The notes under the pieces are model-generated. The model made no database searches. It saw nothing but the letters and a program-made list of their open reading frames with translations, and was not told the origin of the DNA. Source: Ruminococcaceae bacterium FB2012 (GTDB lineage Bacteria; Bacillota; Clostridia; Oscillospirales; Ruminococcaceae). From it: a DNA stretch of 64,000 nucleotides. This document shows, in pieces, positions 26,177 to 34,516 of the stretch. A program made the position numbers and the translations under genes. The stretch covers positions 87,040 to 151,039 of the forward strand of contig FMXS01000010.1 in the NCBI GenBank assembly GCA_900104495.1, given 5' to 3'. Positions within the stretch are counted from its first letter, which is position 1. Every line of letters starts with the position of its first letter.

Positions 26177-27352
26177 TCACATAGAAAAATCTTCATCCAT
26201 ATCCTCATCCGGCTCCGGAAACTCACCGTCAAACTCGTCCTCACGGATAAGCTGCCAGTTATCATCGCTGTTCCAGAAGCTGACAAGGATATCGCTCCCC
26301 GGTGTACCTATCGGTCTCTGCTCGAAGCTCTCTCCGGCGCCGTCCGCAAGCTGACCTGTGATGTAGTCCTTGAAGGTACGCATTTCATCATCGGTGAGCT
26401 CGCCTACGATCTCCGTTCTGATAACTCCGACCAGTTCTTCATCGTAAACCTCTACATCCATTTTGGCAGACCATACCTTGTCATCCACTCCGTCACCGGA
26501 ATTGTGATACCAATGCATCAGTCCCCGGGCTTTTTCCTCCGGCTCCTCGAATTCTGCCAGCGCATATTTAATGTTGTTGTAAAATACGGCAGCATCCTCG
26601 GGATACACCTCGTTGTCCTCGTAGTCAATATCATAGACCACTCTCAGCGGGCAGTAGAACTTGACCTCTTTGGCGTGTTCCTGACGATAGTTATCGTAAA
26701 GCATCTGTGCTTTTGGAATAAACTGCACCTGCTTGGCATACTCAGAACCCTCGCTCTGGACGAGAATACCGTTGCCGTTATCGCGGTCTATAAGGAGCAG
26801 GCAATGCTCTGTATCATCGCTGTGGTCATAGAACATCTTATCAGCAAACTTGGCAATGATAGTGTCAGGCTTCATCGGAGCAACAGATATCCTCATGAAA
26901 TCTTCATGTGGGATCGTTAAGGCTTTTTCAACCACGCATCTGCTCGGATACAGATATTTCGGCTCAAAATCGAGCTGTGCATGGATGACGAACTTGTTTT
27001 TGTCAACGGGTATCTCCGTACCAAACAGCGATCTGAGATCTTGAATGCAGTTAGCGTTGCTCTCGTTGATGATCTCTGCCTTGAATGTATCGTCATGCCC
27101 TTTGTAGAGCTGACAACACAGCCTGTTGAGCTCCGCAAGGTTATCATAGGGAGCAATCCTTTCCAAGACTGCCTGTCCGAAAACTTTATCCGAGGAAAGC
27201 CTGATCTTGTACGGGCTGTCCTTTTCAAGCGTGATCTCGCTTATGGGCTTAGTTATTCCTATCGACCCCAGCTCGGCGGCAAGGTAGTCCATTGGTCTCG
27301 GCAATCCTGTGTGAAGTTCGTTGTTTTCGTTTTCGATTATTACTCTTATCAT
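26177..27352 (-). CDS. DUF6329-like ICE protein, paralogue A, DFSM tail
   Basis: A 391-residue protein. Residues 1-130 are unique to this copy (PRPMDYLAAELGSIGITKPI). The rest is shared with the next gene: CLLLIDRDNGNGILVQSEGS, EVKFYCPLRVVY, ARGLMHWYH and FEQRPIGTPGSDILVSFW. This KFYCPL core is what I associate with DUF6329. No enzyme motif visible. GGGAGG lies just before the ATG. Ends EPDEDMDEDFSM. Cytoplasmic by composition; function unknown. Confidence 0.75.
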   Translation of the reverse strand: MIRVIIENENNELHTGLPRPMDYLAAELGSIGITKPISEITLEKDSPYKIRLSSDKVFGQAVLERIAPYDNLAELNRLCCQLYKGHDDTFKAEIINESNANCIQDLRSLFGTEIPVDKNKFVIHAQLDFEPKYLYPSRCVVEKALTIPHEDFMRISVAPMKPDTIIAKFADKMFYDHSDDTEHCLLLIDRDNGNGILVQSEGSEYAKQVQFIPKAQMLYDNYRQEHAKEVKFYCPLRVVYDIDYEDNEVYPEDAAVFYNNIKYALAEFEEPEEKARGLMHWYHNSGDGVDDKVWSAKMDVEVYDEELVGVIRTEIVGELTDDEMRTFKDYITGQLADGAGESFEQRPIGTPGSDILVSFWNSDDNWQLIREDEFDGEFPEPDEDMDEDFSM

Positions 27353-27367
27353 TTTTTCACCTCCCCT

Positions 27368-28459
27368 CTACATAGAAATATCCCCGTCATCAAGGCTCTG
27401 AACCTCGGTGTCGGGGATATTTATTTCTTCTTCTGTTTTCATCGACCAGTTCGGCGCTCCGTAAAAGCTGACGTACAGCTTTCCGCAGTCATCGGTCTCG
27501 ATCTCACGCTGCTCGAAACCCTCGCACCAGCCGTCAGATGCCTGTCCGGATAGCTCCGAGCGCAGCGCTTCAAGCTCATAGCTGTCAAGCTCGTCATATA
27601 CCTCACACTCAAACACACCCCAAAGGTCATCATCCATTTTCTCAACAGACGGAAAAATGGAATAAACCTTGCCGAGATTCTCTCTGTCGCCGAGATAAGC
27701 CATAATGCCTCGGTTTTCCTCGCAGGGCGAAGCATAATTCTGAATAGCAATGTTAATATCTATGGCGGCGGACAAAGCGCAATATGAGGGGAGGTCAACC
27801 GGATCATCCGAATATTCTTCCCATTCATCAACTTCTTCCTCGGGTATCTGCGTGATCTTCAGCGGGCAGTAGAACTTGATCTTTTTCAGCGGCTCGGTCT
27901 TGATGTCAATGTCCGGCTGTTCGGGAATCCAAGGGGAGAGGCATCGTGCTTCGTTGATGCCGGGGTGCTGATTCAGCCTTTCGACTATTGCAGTTTTGAC
28001 AAGTCGGGAGACCTCATCCTCATCGATAAGGTCAGCGGAATGGATCTCGGCTTCATTGTCTGCGAATACTTCCTCAAGCGCTTTATCAGCTGCGGCTCTT
28101 ATGAGCCCTCGCAGTTCACGCTCGGCATCGGTCATCAGGCTGTTCTCAAACAGAGTTCTTGCATTCGGCACGAAGCAAGAATATCGCGGATAGTCATAGC
28201 CCTCACTCTCAACAAGGATACCGTCACTTCCAAAGCCATCGAGGAGCATAATGCAGTGGTTGGCCTCATTGTCGCAGAACATCAGATCTTTGTAAGCCTT
28301 GATGACATCCAGATCCTTTAGGGGATTCTGCTTGATCTGCTCAAAGTTCCAATGGCTGATCGGGATCCATTTCTCCACCTCACACGGACGGGCATTGAAG
28401 TCACTTGAGTCAGGCTTGCGAATGAGGTTTGCGTACAGTTTGTAATTGCTCATGGGCAT
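27368..28459 (-). CDS. DUF6329-like ICE protein, paralogue B, DISM tail
   Basis: A 363-residue protein from the ATG at 28459 (AAGGA 5 bases upstream; other ATGs at 28462 and 28453). Shares with paralogue A the blocks CIMLLDGFGSDGILVESEGY, KIKFYCPLKITQ, NRGIMAYLG, VFECEVYDELDSYELEALRS and FEQREIETDDCGKLYVSF. A helical insert (AAADKALEEVFADNEAEIHS) distinguishes it. Ends EVQSLDDGDISM. The two genes are 15 bases apart, a tandem duplication that has diverged widely. Confidence 0.75.
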   Translation of the reverse strand: MPMSNYKLYANLIRKPDSSDFNARPCEVEKWIPISHWNFEQIKQNPLKDLDVIKAYKDLMFCDNEANHCIMLLDGFGSDGILVESEGYDYPRYSCFVPNARTLFENSLMTDAERELRGLIRAAADKALEEVFADNEAEIHSADLIDEDEVSRLVKTAIVERLNQHPGINEARCLSPWIPEQPDIDIKTEPLKKIKFYCPLKITQIPEEEVDEWEEYSDDPVDLPSYCALSAAIDINIAIQNYASPCEENRGIMAYLGDRENLGKVYSIFPSVEKMDDDLWGVFECEVYDELDSYELEALRSELSGQASDGWCEGFEQREIETDDCGKLYVSFYGAPNWSMKTEEEINIPDTEVQSLDDGDISM

Positions 28460-28493
28460 CATCTTCCTTTCAGCATATTTTATATATCCAAAA

Positions 28494-28515
28494 AGAGCCC
28501 AAATCAGCGGGCTCT
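28494..28515 (-). terminator. Attenuator-like hairpin before paralogue B
   Basis: AGAGCCC and GGGCTCT form a 7-bp stem followed on the minus strand by TTTTT. It lies 35 bases before the paralogue B start, so it may attenuate or end upstream transcripts. Confidence 0.6.
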
Positions 28516-28566
28516 CTCGATAGACGGAAAAATGCTTCTTGATTTTTGTTGATAGCAGTAAAAAAG

Positions 28567-28599
28567 CCGCAGACAGTATCAATTGATACCGCTGCGGCA
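28567..28599 (-). terminator. Terminator after the GTG-start small gene
   Basis: GCCGCAG pairs with CTGCGGC, with an inner self-complementary GTATCAATTGATAC, followed by six T on the minus strand. It lies just after the 82-residue gene. Confidence 0.75.
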
Positions 28600-28620
28600 C
28601 TTCGATTCAAGTATACTATT

Positions 28621-28869
28621 TTATATAGTGCTGTTCTTCATTACTTTTTCAATAACAACCATTATCTCGTCTAAACGTTTTTCTCCGATACCTTTGATCT
28701 TGCCTATCTCTGCTCGAAGGGTATCCAGATCAACACTTGCAACTTCTGCGCTCTGAACGCCTTGTTTGTAGATATTAGTTAACACCTCCTGCATACGCTC
28801 GCGGTTCATGTTTTTCAGTTCTTTGTACATTGAGCGGGGGAGTTCAAAAACTTCTTTTTCTTCTGCCAC
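28621..28869 (-). CDS. Small helical protein with helix-hairpin-helix-like motif
   Basis: An 82-residue protein with GTG start and AAGGAG 8 bases upstream. Residues 1-40 are helical and charged; residues 50-75 contain IGKIKGIGEKRLDEIMVVIE, which resembles a helix-hairpin-helix DNA-binding motif. It is the first gene of the leftward cargo series and ends in a clear terminator, so it is transcribed separately. A regulatory role is possible but not shown. Confidence 0.7.
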   Translation of the reverse strand: MAEEKEVFELPRSMYKELKNMNRERMQEVLTNIYKQGVQSAEVASVDLDTLRAEIGKIKGIGEKRLDEIMVVIEKVMKNSTI

Positions 28870-29153
28870 TTTAATTCTCCTTACTATTTAACAACCTATC
28901 TTTGATTGTTGATACTTGATTAGACTGGATGTCATATAATATACCATTTATAATAGTATATCATATATTTCCTATTATTTCAAGTGTTTCTAAAAATGGT
29001 GAATAGTTATTTCTGTTATAATTGATAAATCCCAGCTTTTTTATTCAGAAGAATTGCTTGTTTAATGTTAGTTAAGCGCGTTATTTTCCGTTCAAATTTC
29101 ATTAACAGCTTGACGCTTTAGGCATAGAACTTATATTTCAAATTATTAAAAAT
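28870..29153. other. AT-rich intergenic region, left of the IS
   Basis: No coding frame. It contains a short inverted repeat around the TATACCATTTATAATAGTATA stretch near 28941-28961, possibly a promoter or operator for the GTG-start gene. The last eight bases are the IS target duplication. Confidence 0.4.
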
Positions 29154-30236
29154 TATGACTATCCCTTTCCCTCACCACCAACCACACTTAACCGCCGGGC
29201 AGAACACCGCTGCATTCAGCAGGCGCTCAAACATACTCTCCCGGTACATCCGGCGGTTGAACCGGAAGCAGAACTCGTCAAGATACAGCTGCAAATGCAC
29301 CCGCTCCGCACCGTGATAGGTACCGATGATAAACGCTTTGAAATTCGATATGAAGGTGTGCAGCGTTACAAGTTCCGTGCCGGCGGGATCAAAGGTCTTG
29401 AAATGGTGAAAATACTTCTCCGCGAGGCCTTTCTTGTAGGATTTCGCGTTGTCGCTGCTGATGTGCGTCCCCTCGGCTATGCTGCGACGCGCGAATTTGC
29501 CGACAGTGATGCTCTTCAAATTCGGCATTACCGCCATTTTGGCGTATCTCGGATAGCCTTCCGCCGACTTTGAAACAGCGACCATTATCTTCGCTTTTTC
29601 AGTCCCACGCCCGCGCTTCTTGCCGTGCGTAGCAGTGCCGAGATAGGTGTCATCGAGCTCCACAAAGCCGTCAAGCAGATACCTGCTCTCGCGGTGGCTC
29701 ATTGCGATACGCAGACGGTGGAGGATATACCACGCAGTTTTGTAGGTCACTCTGAGCTTTGTCATCAGCTGGACCGCCGAGCAGCCGCGTTTATCGACCG
29801 TGAACAGGTACATCGCCCAGAGCCACAGATTGAGCTTGATGTGCGTCCCGTGAAAAACGGTGCCGCTGGTCGCTGAGATCTGCTTGCGACAGGATTTGCA
29901 GCGGTAAAGACCGCGGGTTCGGACCATACCGAGCTGAGTCCCGCCGCAGTGCGGGCAAACAAAACCATGCGGAAAGCGCAGCCGGAAGAACAGCTCGCGG
30001 CAGCTCTCCTCGGAGCTGTATCGAGTTGAGAAATCGACGATGCTGAATTTAGCCTTTGGGAACACTGACATAACGGTCAACCACCTTTTTGCGTTTCGTT
30101 ATGTCTATTATAGCATATTATTTTTCATTTGTGGGGAAATATTTTGGACAGTTGGGGGCTGACACAGCGCTATTTAAAGGCTTTAAGGTGTTGGGATTGT
30201 GATATAGGGGCTTGGTGAGGGAAAGGGATAGTCAGA
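29154..30236 (-). mobile_element. IS1595-family (ISXO2-like) insertion sequence, intact
   Basis: A 1,083-bp element with 24-bp terminal inverted repeats carrying one mismatch (left 29154-29177, right 30213-30236; the inner 22 bases are identical, opening TGACTATCCC). An 8-bp direct repeat TTAAAAAT flanks it at 29146-29153 and 30237-30244, the target duplication size known for IS1595 elements. One transposase gene fills it. The perfect duplication indicates a fairly recent insertion into AT-rich intergenic DNA. Confidence 0.9.
29172..30071 (-). CDS. IS1595-family transposase
   Basis: A 299-residue transposase (ATG at 30071). The N-terminus has a zinc ribbon (CPHCGG and CKSCRK around residues 38-60) typical of the ISXO2-like group, then the DDE-like catalytic domain: VELDDTYLG, SSDNAKSY and the closing region HTFISNFKAFIIGTYHG before the C-terminal FCFRFNRRMY signature. 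Complete and in one frame, so probably active. Confidence 0.9.
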   Translation of the reverse strand: MSVFPKAKFSIVDFSTRYSSEESCRELFFRLRFPHGFVCPHCGGTQLGMVRTRGLYRCKSCRKQISATSGTVFHGTHIKLNLWLWAMYLFTVDKRGCSAVQLMTKLRVTYKTAWYILHRLRIAMSHRESRYLLDGFVELDDTYLGTATHGKKRGRGTEKAKIMVAVSKSAEGYPRYAKMAVMPNLKSITVGKFARRSIAEGTHISSDNAKSYKKGLAEKYFHHFKTFDPAGTELVTLHTFISNFKAFIIGTYHGAERVHLQLYLDEFCFRFNRRMYRESMFERLLNAAVFCPAVKCGWW

Positions 30237-30244
30237 TTAAAAAT

Positions 30245-30530
30245 TCATAATTGGATTGTCTAAAATCAAGTTTCTGAAATAAATTTGTTAACAACTATTC
30301 CAAAAATAACCAAGCGGCTTTCACAACTTCTAATCCCCGAAACCTTTCAGTTGTAATAAGCGTTGCATCACTTTTTTATACGTAATGGTTGTAATGTTTC
30401 CAACAACTGTTTAGCTTGAAAATATGTAGGTTTTTGTGTCTTTGCTCATCTACGGAAAGCACATCTTGCTTTGCACTTGAGAAATTGTCGCAAATCGCGC
30501 ATATACGCCGTTTGATGGCATACTATCTAA
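30245..30530. other. Intergenic stretch between the IS and the truncated surface gene
   Basis: No supportable gene. In the frame of the following pseudogene a TAA lies at 30528-30530, and no signal peptide or promoter typical of the related genes is present, so this sequence seems to have replaced the missing N-terminal part. Confidence 0.4.
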
Positions 30531-31556
30531 ATTGTCAACGCTGAATATGCATGGTTTACCATGAGTAAGGAAGTACAGGTTACTGGTATGGAAGTTAAGA
30601 CCAAGGTGGGAAGCAACTTGCTTATTAGTACCACCAATTTGGATGCAGATTACACATCCAATACCTTGATTCAAACACGTAAGGCACTTCTTGAGCCTGT
30701 TTCAAGCATTAATGGTACCACAAGCAAATTCTTTTATACTTTAGATGCAAAGGCTGATGGTTCAAAGAACCAGACAACGGATGTGACTCCTTATGTTGCT
30801 TACAATGAGGATGTAACGCTTGCAAATGCAGTTGCAGGTAAAGCAAAGTATGATGATAATTTTAACAAGGCATACGGTTTGGGAGATACCGACGGGCAGT
30901 TTACAAGCAGTAACAACACCCTCACGACCGATGATCCTGCAAGAGATGGTACTGGTTTTGGTTATGTTGATTATACTTTCTACTTGAAAGCAACCACAGA
31001 TGCAACAAATCAAGAAATAAGAATGACCCAGTGCGACATTGATAAGAATGGTAGCTCTGCTCTTAAGACCGATGGTACTGATGGCGTTGATAATGATGAG
31101 GCATGGAGAGTTGCAATATTTGCATATGATGTAACCTCAACTAAGGCTGGAACCGGTGTATATACGGCAACTGATATAGCTGATGTAGCTGCCAATCAGA
31201 AAGGTCTTATAGGTATGACTGGAGCAGCGTATTTTAATAATACTGCTGTAAGCACCACTACTGCTAAAGCAGCCGTTGTAAATAATGGTTCGAGTGGTGT
31301 CGTACTCGATACTATTGATGATGCAAATGTGACCAAGTATTATAAGGTTGTTGTTCGTCTGTGGCTTGAAGGCGAAGATACAACTTGTAACTCAAGAACG
31401 TATGCGGCTTTGACAGATATGTACTCTCTTGACCTTAAATTTGAACTTGGACAGGGCACAGCAGTTCAGAATATCAGCACGAATACATTTGATGCTGACA
31501 GAACATCAGGCAAGACTTTCACTGGAGATCAGTATGATGCAACGTTTGGTGAATAA
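30531..31556 (+). pseudogene. N-terminally truncated TasA/camelysin-like surface protein
   Basis: The open frame encodes AWFTMSKEVQVTGMEVKTKV and about 320 more residues, rich in Asp, Asn, Thr and Gly, beta-strand in nature. The AWF motif is what follows the first membrane helix in related proteins here (AWFSMNREVSAGSM in the gene at 52935-54077), but the signal helix is gone: a stop lies 10 codons before the motif. An internal ATG (30561) could start a cytoplasmic product, but secretion would be lost. The 3' end is intact with a terminator. A 5'-deleted gene fragment is the best reading. Confidence 0.7.
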
Positions 31557-31598
31557 TCCCAAACCAATATAAAAACCTAACTAACTAAACACACACGT

Positions 31599-31626
31599 CC
31601 CCCGATTGGAGAAATCCGATCGGGGG
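31599..31626 (+). terminator. Terminator of the truncated surface gene
   Basis: CCCCCGAT pairs with ATCGGGGG, with an inner GGA/TCC, followed by TTTCTT. It lies 43 bases after the stop. Confidence 0.8.
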
Positions 31627-31725
31627 TTTCTTATTCCCAATCTTTGCCAAACCCGCATAAAATCAGCCGAAAACCCTTGTGCAAAACACACAAAAAACAG
31701 GGGCTTTTTTTAATTTTAATACTAC

Positions 31726-31754
31726 TTGAAAATCCACAAAAAGTGTGGTATAAT
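31726..31754 (+). promoter_or_regulatory. Sigma-A promoter, twin of the surface-operon promoter
   Basis: TTGAAA (31726-31731), 17-base spacer, TATAAT (31749-31754). The same -35, spacer length and -10 occur at 54152-54180 before the complete operon. The spacer holds an inverted repeat CCACA/TGTGG. Confidence 0.85.
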
Positions 31755-31826
31755 AAAATTGATGAAATATGCCCTTAGGTGAACTATACCCTTTTGGCGG
31801 AAACCCCCGAAAGCGAGGTGATAACA

Positions 31827-32078
31827 GTGAGCGGAAAGGAAATAAATGAACTGATCCAGACCGGCGAATTTGCCAAGATCGACCCCGCAGAGGCGCCCGT
31901 CAAGGAGCTGATCAGCGAGCCGGAGCAGCCCGAAGAACTCCTGGAAGTAGCCGAAGCTCATGCCGACAAACAGCTGGATGATATTCGTGAAGAAAAACAC
32001 AAACGTAAAAAAGCCCTTATCAAGCTTGGAATCATGCTTGCACCCACTGCTATCGTCTTGATTTTTGCGTCCATTTAA
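31827..32078 (+). pseudogene. C-terminally truncated copy of the surface-operon first gene
   Basis: From the GTG at 31827 it encodes about 83 residues: MSGKEINELIQTGEFAKIDP, an acidic helical cytoplasmic part, KRKKALIKLGIMLAPTAIVL and then stops right inside the membrane helix. It matches the first 70-odd residues of the 52935-54077 protein, whose helix continues into AWFSMNREVS. The promoter and GAGGTGA ribosome site are conserved, so the fragment may still be expressed as a short membrane peptide, but the secreted part is gone. Confidence 0.8.
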
Positions 32079-32100
32079 TCATTCACTTTATAGATGACAA

Positions 32101-32138
32101 CCGCAAAACGGCGTGTTTAAGCTGTTTGCGGCTATTTT
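32101..32138 (+). terminator. Terminator after the truncated N-terminal copy
   Basis: CCGCAAA (32101-32107) pairs with TTTGCGG (32125-32131), followed by CTATTTTTT. Confidence 0.75.
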
Positions 32139-32345
32139 TTATGCCTTCTGATCTGTACGAAAATTTGGATTTAATAAAAAAGTAACAACTGCAGCATATA
32201 CTTCATTTCTCTTGCGGGAGTGCGCTTTTTTACTGTTATCCTTACCGCAATTTGTTTATGTTGTGATATGCCTCTCAGACGCACAGAATTGCCCTCAGAT
32301 GCCGTTCTAACATAATTCTTGTCAAACTACCCGCTAAAAACACAA
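32139..32345. other. Intergenic, no feature seen
   Basis: AT-rich, without supportable frame. It lies directly beyond the end of the serine recombinase, where an attachment site of the element could be expected, but I see no duplicate core to prove it. Confidence 0.3.
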
Positions 32346-32372
32346 AGCGGCTCAGAATCGCTCTGAGCCGCT
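32346..32372 (-). terminator. Terminator of the serine recombinase
   Basis: AGCGGCTCAGA pairs with TCTGAGCCGCT (11 bp, 5-base loop), with a T-rich tail on the minus strand. It lies 13 bases after the recombinase stop. Confidence 0.8.
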
Positions 32373-32385
32373 GCTTTGCTCTGCC

Positions 32386-34173
32386 TTATTTCCCGACCGC
32401 CGCTTTCATCTCAAACCCGCCCTTGAATGTGATCTCGATCTCGGTCTTGGACATTACCCTTATACATTCTATCGTTTTCCTGACCGCCATATCATCGTAA
32501 TCAAGCAGCGAGCCGCTGTACTTTTTCAGCTCGTCGGATATAGTTTTCAGCATCAGCCGGATGTCATCGCTGTTCTCAGCCTTCGTTTTGAGTGTTGTGA
32601 GCTGGCTGCGAAGATAGCTTTCCTCATCCTTGAGTGCTTTGAACTTGTCATCGGCAGATTCTATTGCTATGGCACCTGTCGTGACAAGCTGTATCAGATC
32701 ATCCCTGGTCTTTTCAATTTCTGTGAGCCTGTTCTCGATCTTGGATATGGCCTGCCCAAGCTCATCACTTTCGGTTATGGCACAGCCGATGTTCTGTTCG
32801 ATCATTTCAAGGAAGCTGCTGTCGCTCATGTAGATCTCGTTCATAGCCCCGACAATAGCATTGTGCAGTTTTTCTTCATTCAGCGACGGCGAGCATTTGC
32901 AGTAGCGGTTTCCATGATCGAGGCGGTTTATGCACCGCCATACTATCAGCTTGTGACCGTGAGAGTTCCATGTTACCCTGCGATACTGTGAGCCGCATTC
33001 TCCGCAGATCAGTATTTCGCTCAATGCGTACATCCCCGAGTATTTTCCCTGCTCGGTCTTTGTCCTTGAGCTTTTCTGACGTATCGAGCTTCTCCTTGCC
33101 ATTTCCTGTTGTGTGCGGTTGTAGGTGTCCCTGTCGATGATCGGTACATGGCAGTCGTGGATTAGATATTTGGTCTTGTCCCCGTAGTTGATCAGGCGCT
33201 TGTGAGTTATGCAGTCCTTGGTATAAGTCTTTTGCAGGATAGCATCTCCGACATATTTTTCGTTTTTCAAGATCGCCCTGACATTTGTCTTTTGCCATTC
33301 TGAACTGCCGCTTCGCCGTTTTGCACCTTTAGCTGTCAATGCGTTGGCAATACCCTGTAAAGTCATTCCGTCAAGAAACATTTTGAATACTTCTCTTACC
33401 GTTTCTGCTTCACTTTTGACTATGACCGGCTTGCCGTCATCTCCCATGCGGTATCCGAGGACTGTGCTCATGTTGTATCTTACCTTACCCTCACGGAACT
33501 GCTTCTCGATACCCCAGGTGACGTTTTTGCTTATGGATTCCGACTCCGCCTGTGCGAAGGAGCCGTACAGAGCTATGATGAATTCGCTGGTCATATTGAG
33601 CGTGTCTATTACAAGACTTCCTGTTTTCGGATTCCTTTTATAGCCGTAGGGAACTCTTGCGTGACCGAGAGAGCCGTCTGCCATCCGCTTCTGAAAGCTC
33701 CAGCGGATGTTCTTGGATATGGAGTGGGATTCCTCCTGTGCAAGCCCGCCCATGACCGTGATCATCATTTCATCGGAAAGCCTTGATGTGTCAATATTCT
33801 CCTTTTCAAAGCTGACGGTAATGCCTAAGTCTTTCAGCTCCCGGATAGCCACAAGGCAGTCTTTGGTGTTTCTTGCAAATCTGCTGACCGACTTTGTTAC
33901 GATGCGGTCTATCTTTCCGTTGCGGCAATCCTGCATCATTTTCATGAAGCTGACTCTGTTGCCAAGGCTTGTTCCCGAAATGCCCTCGTCGGCATATATA
34001 CCTACAAGTTCCTCTGTCTGCGAGCCGTTATACAGAGATGAGAAATATCTGACCTGTGTTTCGTAGGAATTCTCCTGATCGGAATGATTGCTTGAAACCC
34101 GGCAGTAAGCGGCGACCCGCAGTTTATGATCCGATCTGTCCGCAGAGGGCGGGATCACTATCATTCTTGACAT
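32386..34173 (-). CDS. Large serine recombinase, internally chimeric
   Basis: A 595-residue site-specific recombinase from the ATG at 34173. The resolvase domain is complete: catalytic Ser in AAYCRVSSNH, VGIYADEGISGTSLGNR, KSVSRFARNT. A recombinase domain, zinc ribbon (CGECGS and later Cys) and a coiled coil follow. Residues about 128-190 and 191-252 are two different versions of the same segment: each opens at an ID-T junction, runs through GGLAQEESHSISKN or GSFAQAESESISKN and ends at ARVPYGYKRN or LGYRMGDDGK. The protein is thus about 60 residues longer than usual. It probably excises or integrates the element; whether the doubled segment is tolerated is unknown. Confidence 0.88.
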   Translation of the reverse strand: MSRMIVIPPSADRSDHKLRVAAYCRVSSNHSDQENSYETQVRYFSSLYNGSQTEELVGIYADEGISGTSLGNRVSFMKMMQDCRNGKIDRIVTKSVSRFARNTKDCLVAIRELKDLGITVSFEKENIDTSRLSDEMMITVMGGLAQEESHSISKNIRWSFQKRMADGSLGHARVPYGYKRNPKTGSLVIDTLNMTSEFIIALYGSFAQAESESISKNVTWGIEKQFREGKVRYNMSTVLGYRMGDDGKPVIVKSEAETVREVFKMFLDGMTLQGIANALTAKGAKRRSGSSEWQKTNVRAILKNEKYVGDAILQKTYTKDCITHKRLINYGDKTKYLIHDCHVPIIDRDTYNRTQQEMARRSSIRQKSSRTKTEQGKYSGMYALSEILICGECGSQYRRVTWNSHGHKLIVWRCINRLDHGNRYCKCSPSLNEEKLHNAIVGAMNEIYMSDSSFLEMIEQNIGCAITESDELGQAISKIENRLTEIEKTRDDLIQLVTTGAIAIESADDKFKALKDEESYLRSQLTTLKTKAENSDDIRLMLKTISDELKKYSGSLLDYDDMAVRKTIECIRVMSKTEIEITFKGGFEMKAAVGK

Positions 34174-34284
34174 TTCATCACTTCCTTCAGGACTATATGA
34201 TACCACAAAAGCCTGCGGATTGTAATCACTTATCTACACGAAATAGATGACCGCTTTTTGTGGAAATGCGACTATATGTACTCA

Positions 34285-34313
34285 CCGCCCGACACCCGCC
34301 GGGCGGTTTTCTT
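34285..34313 (+). terminator. GC-rich hairpin with T-run
   Basis: CCGCCC (34285-34290) pairs with GGGCGG (34301-34306), followed by TTTTCTTTT on the plus strand. No plus-strand gene precedes it; it may shield the recombinase promoter area from readthrough. Confidence 0.5.
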
Positions 34314-34336
34314 TTGCCGGAGGTCTTACTTCGCTT

Positions 34337-34516
34337 TTACGCTCCCATCTCCAGATCAGCTATAGAGGAGTACCTCTCAAAAATGGTTTTGCGGTTGAGC
34401 TCGTCTATCCTTTCTTTCTGTTCTTCGGATATGAGGCCTTTAATGAAAAGCCTTTCAAGTATCTGCCTGCTGACCGCATAATAAAAATCTGCCTGACCGT
34501 ACAGCTTGATATCCAT
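34337..34516 (-). CDS. 59-residue SHOCT-like small protein
   Basis: A short frame starting MDIKLYGQADFYYAVSRQIL, with LFIKGLISEEQKERIDELNR, the pattern of SHOCT-like domains in which a short helix pair binds partners. Its ATG overlaps the helicase stop by one base and GGAGG lies just upstream, so it is translated with the helicase. It lies between helicase and recombinase, a position these small proteins often occupy in clostridial ICEs; it may act as an excision cofactor, which is inference. Confidence 0.7.
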   Translation of the reverse strand: MDIKLYGQADFYYAVSRQILERLFIKGLISEEQKERIDELNRKTIFERYSSIADLEMGA

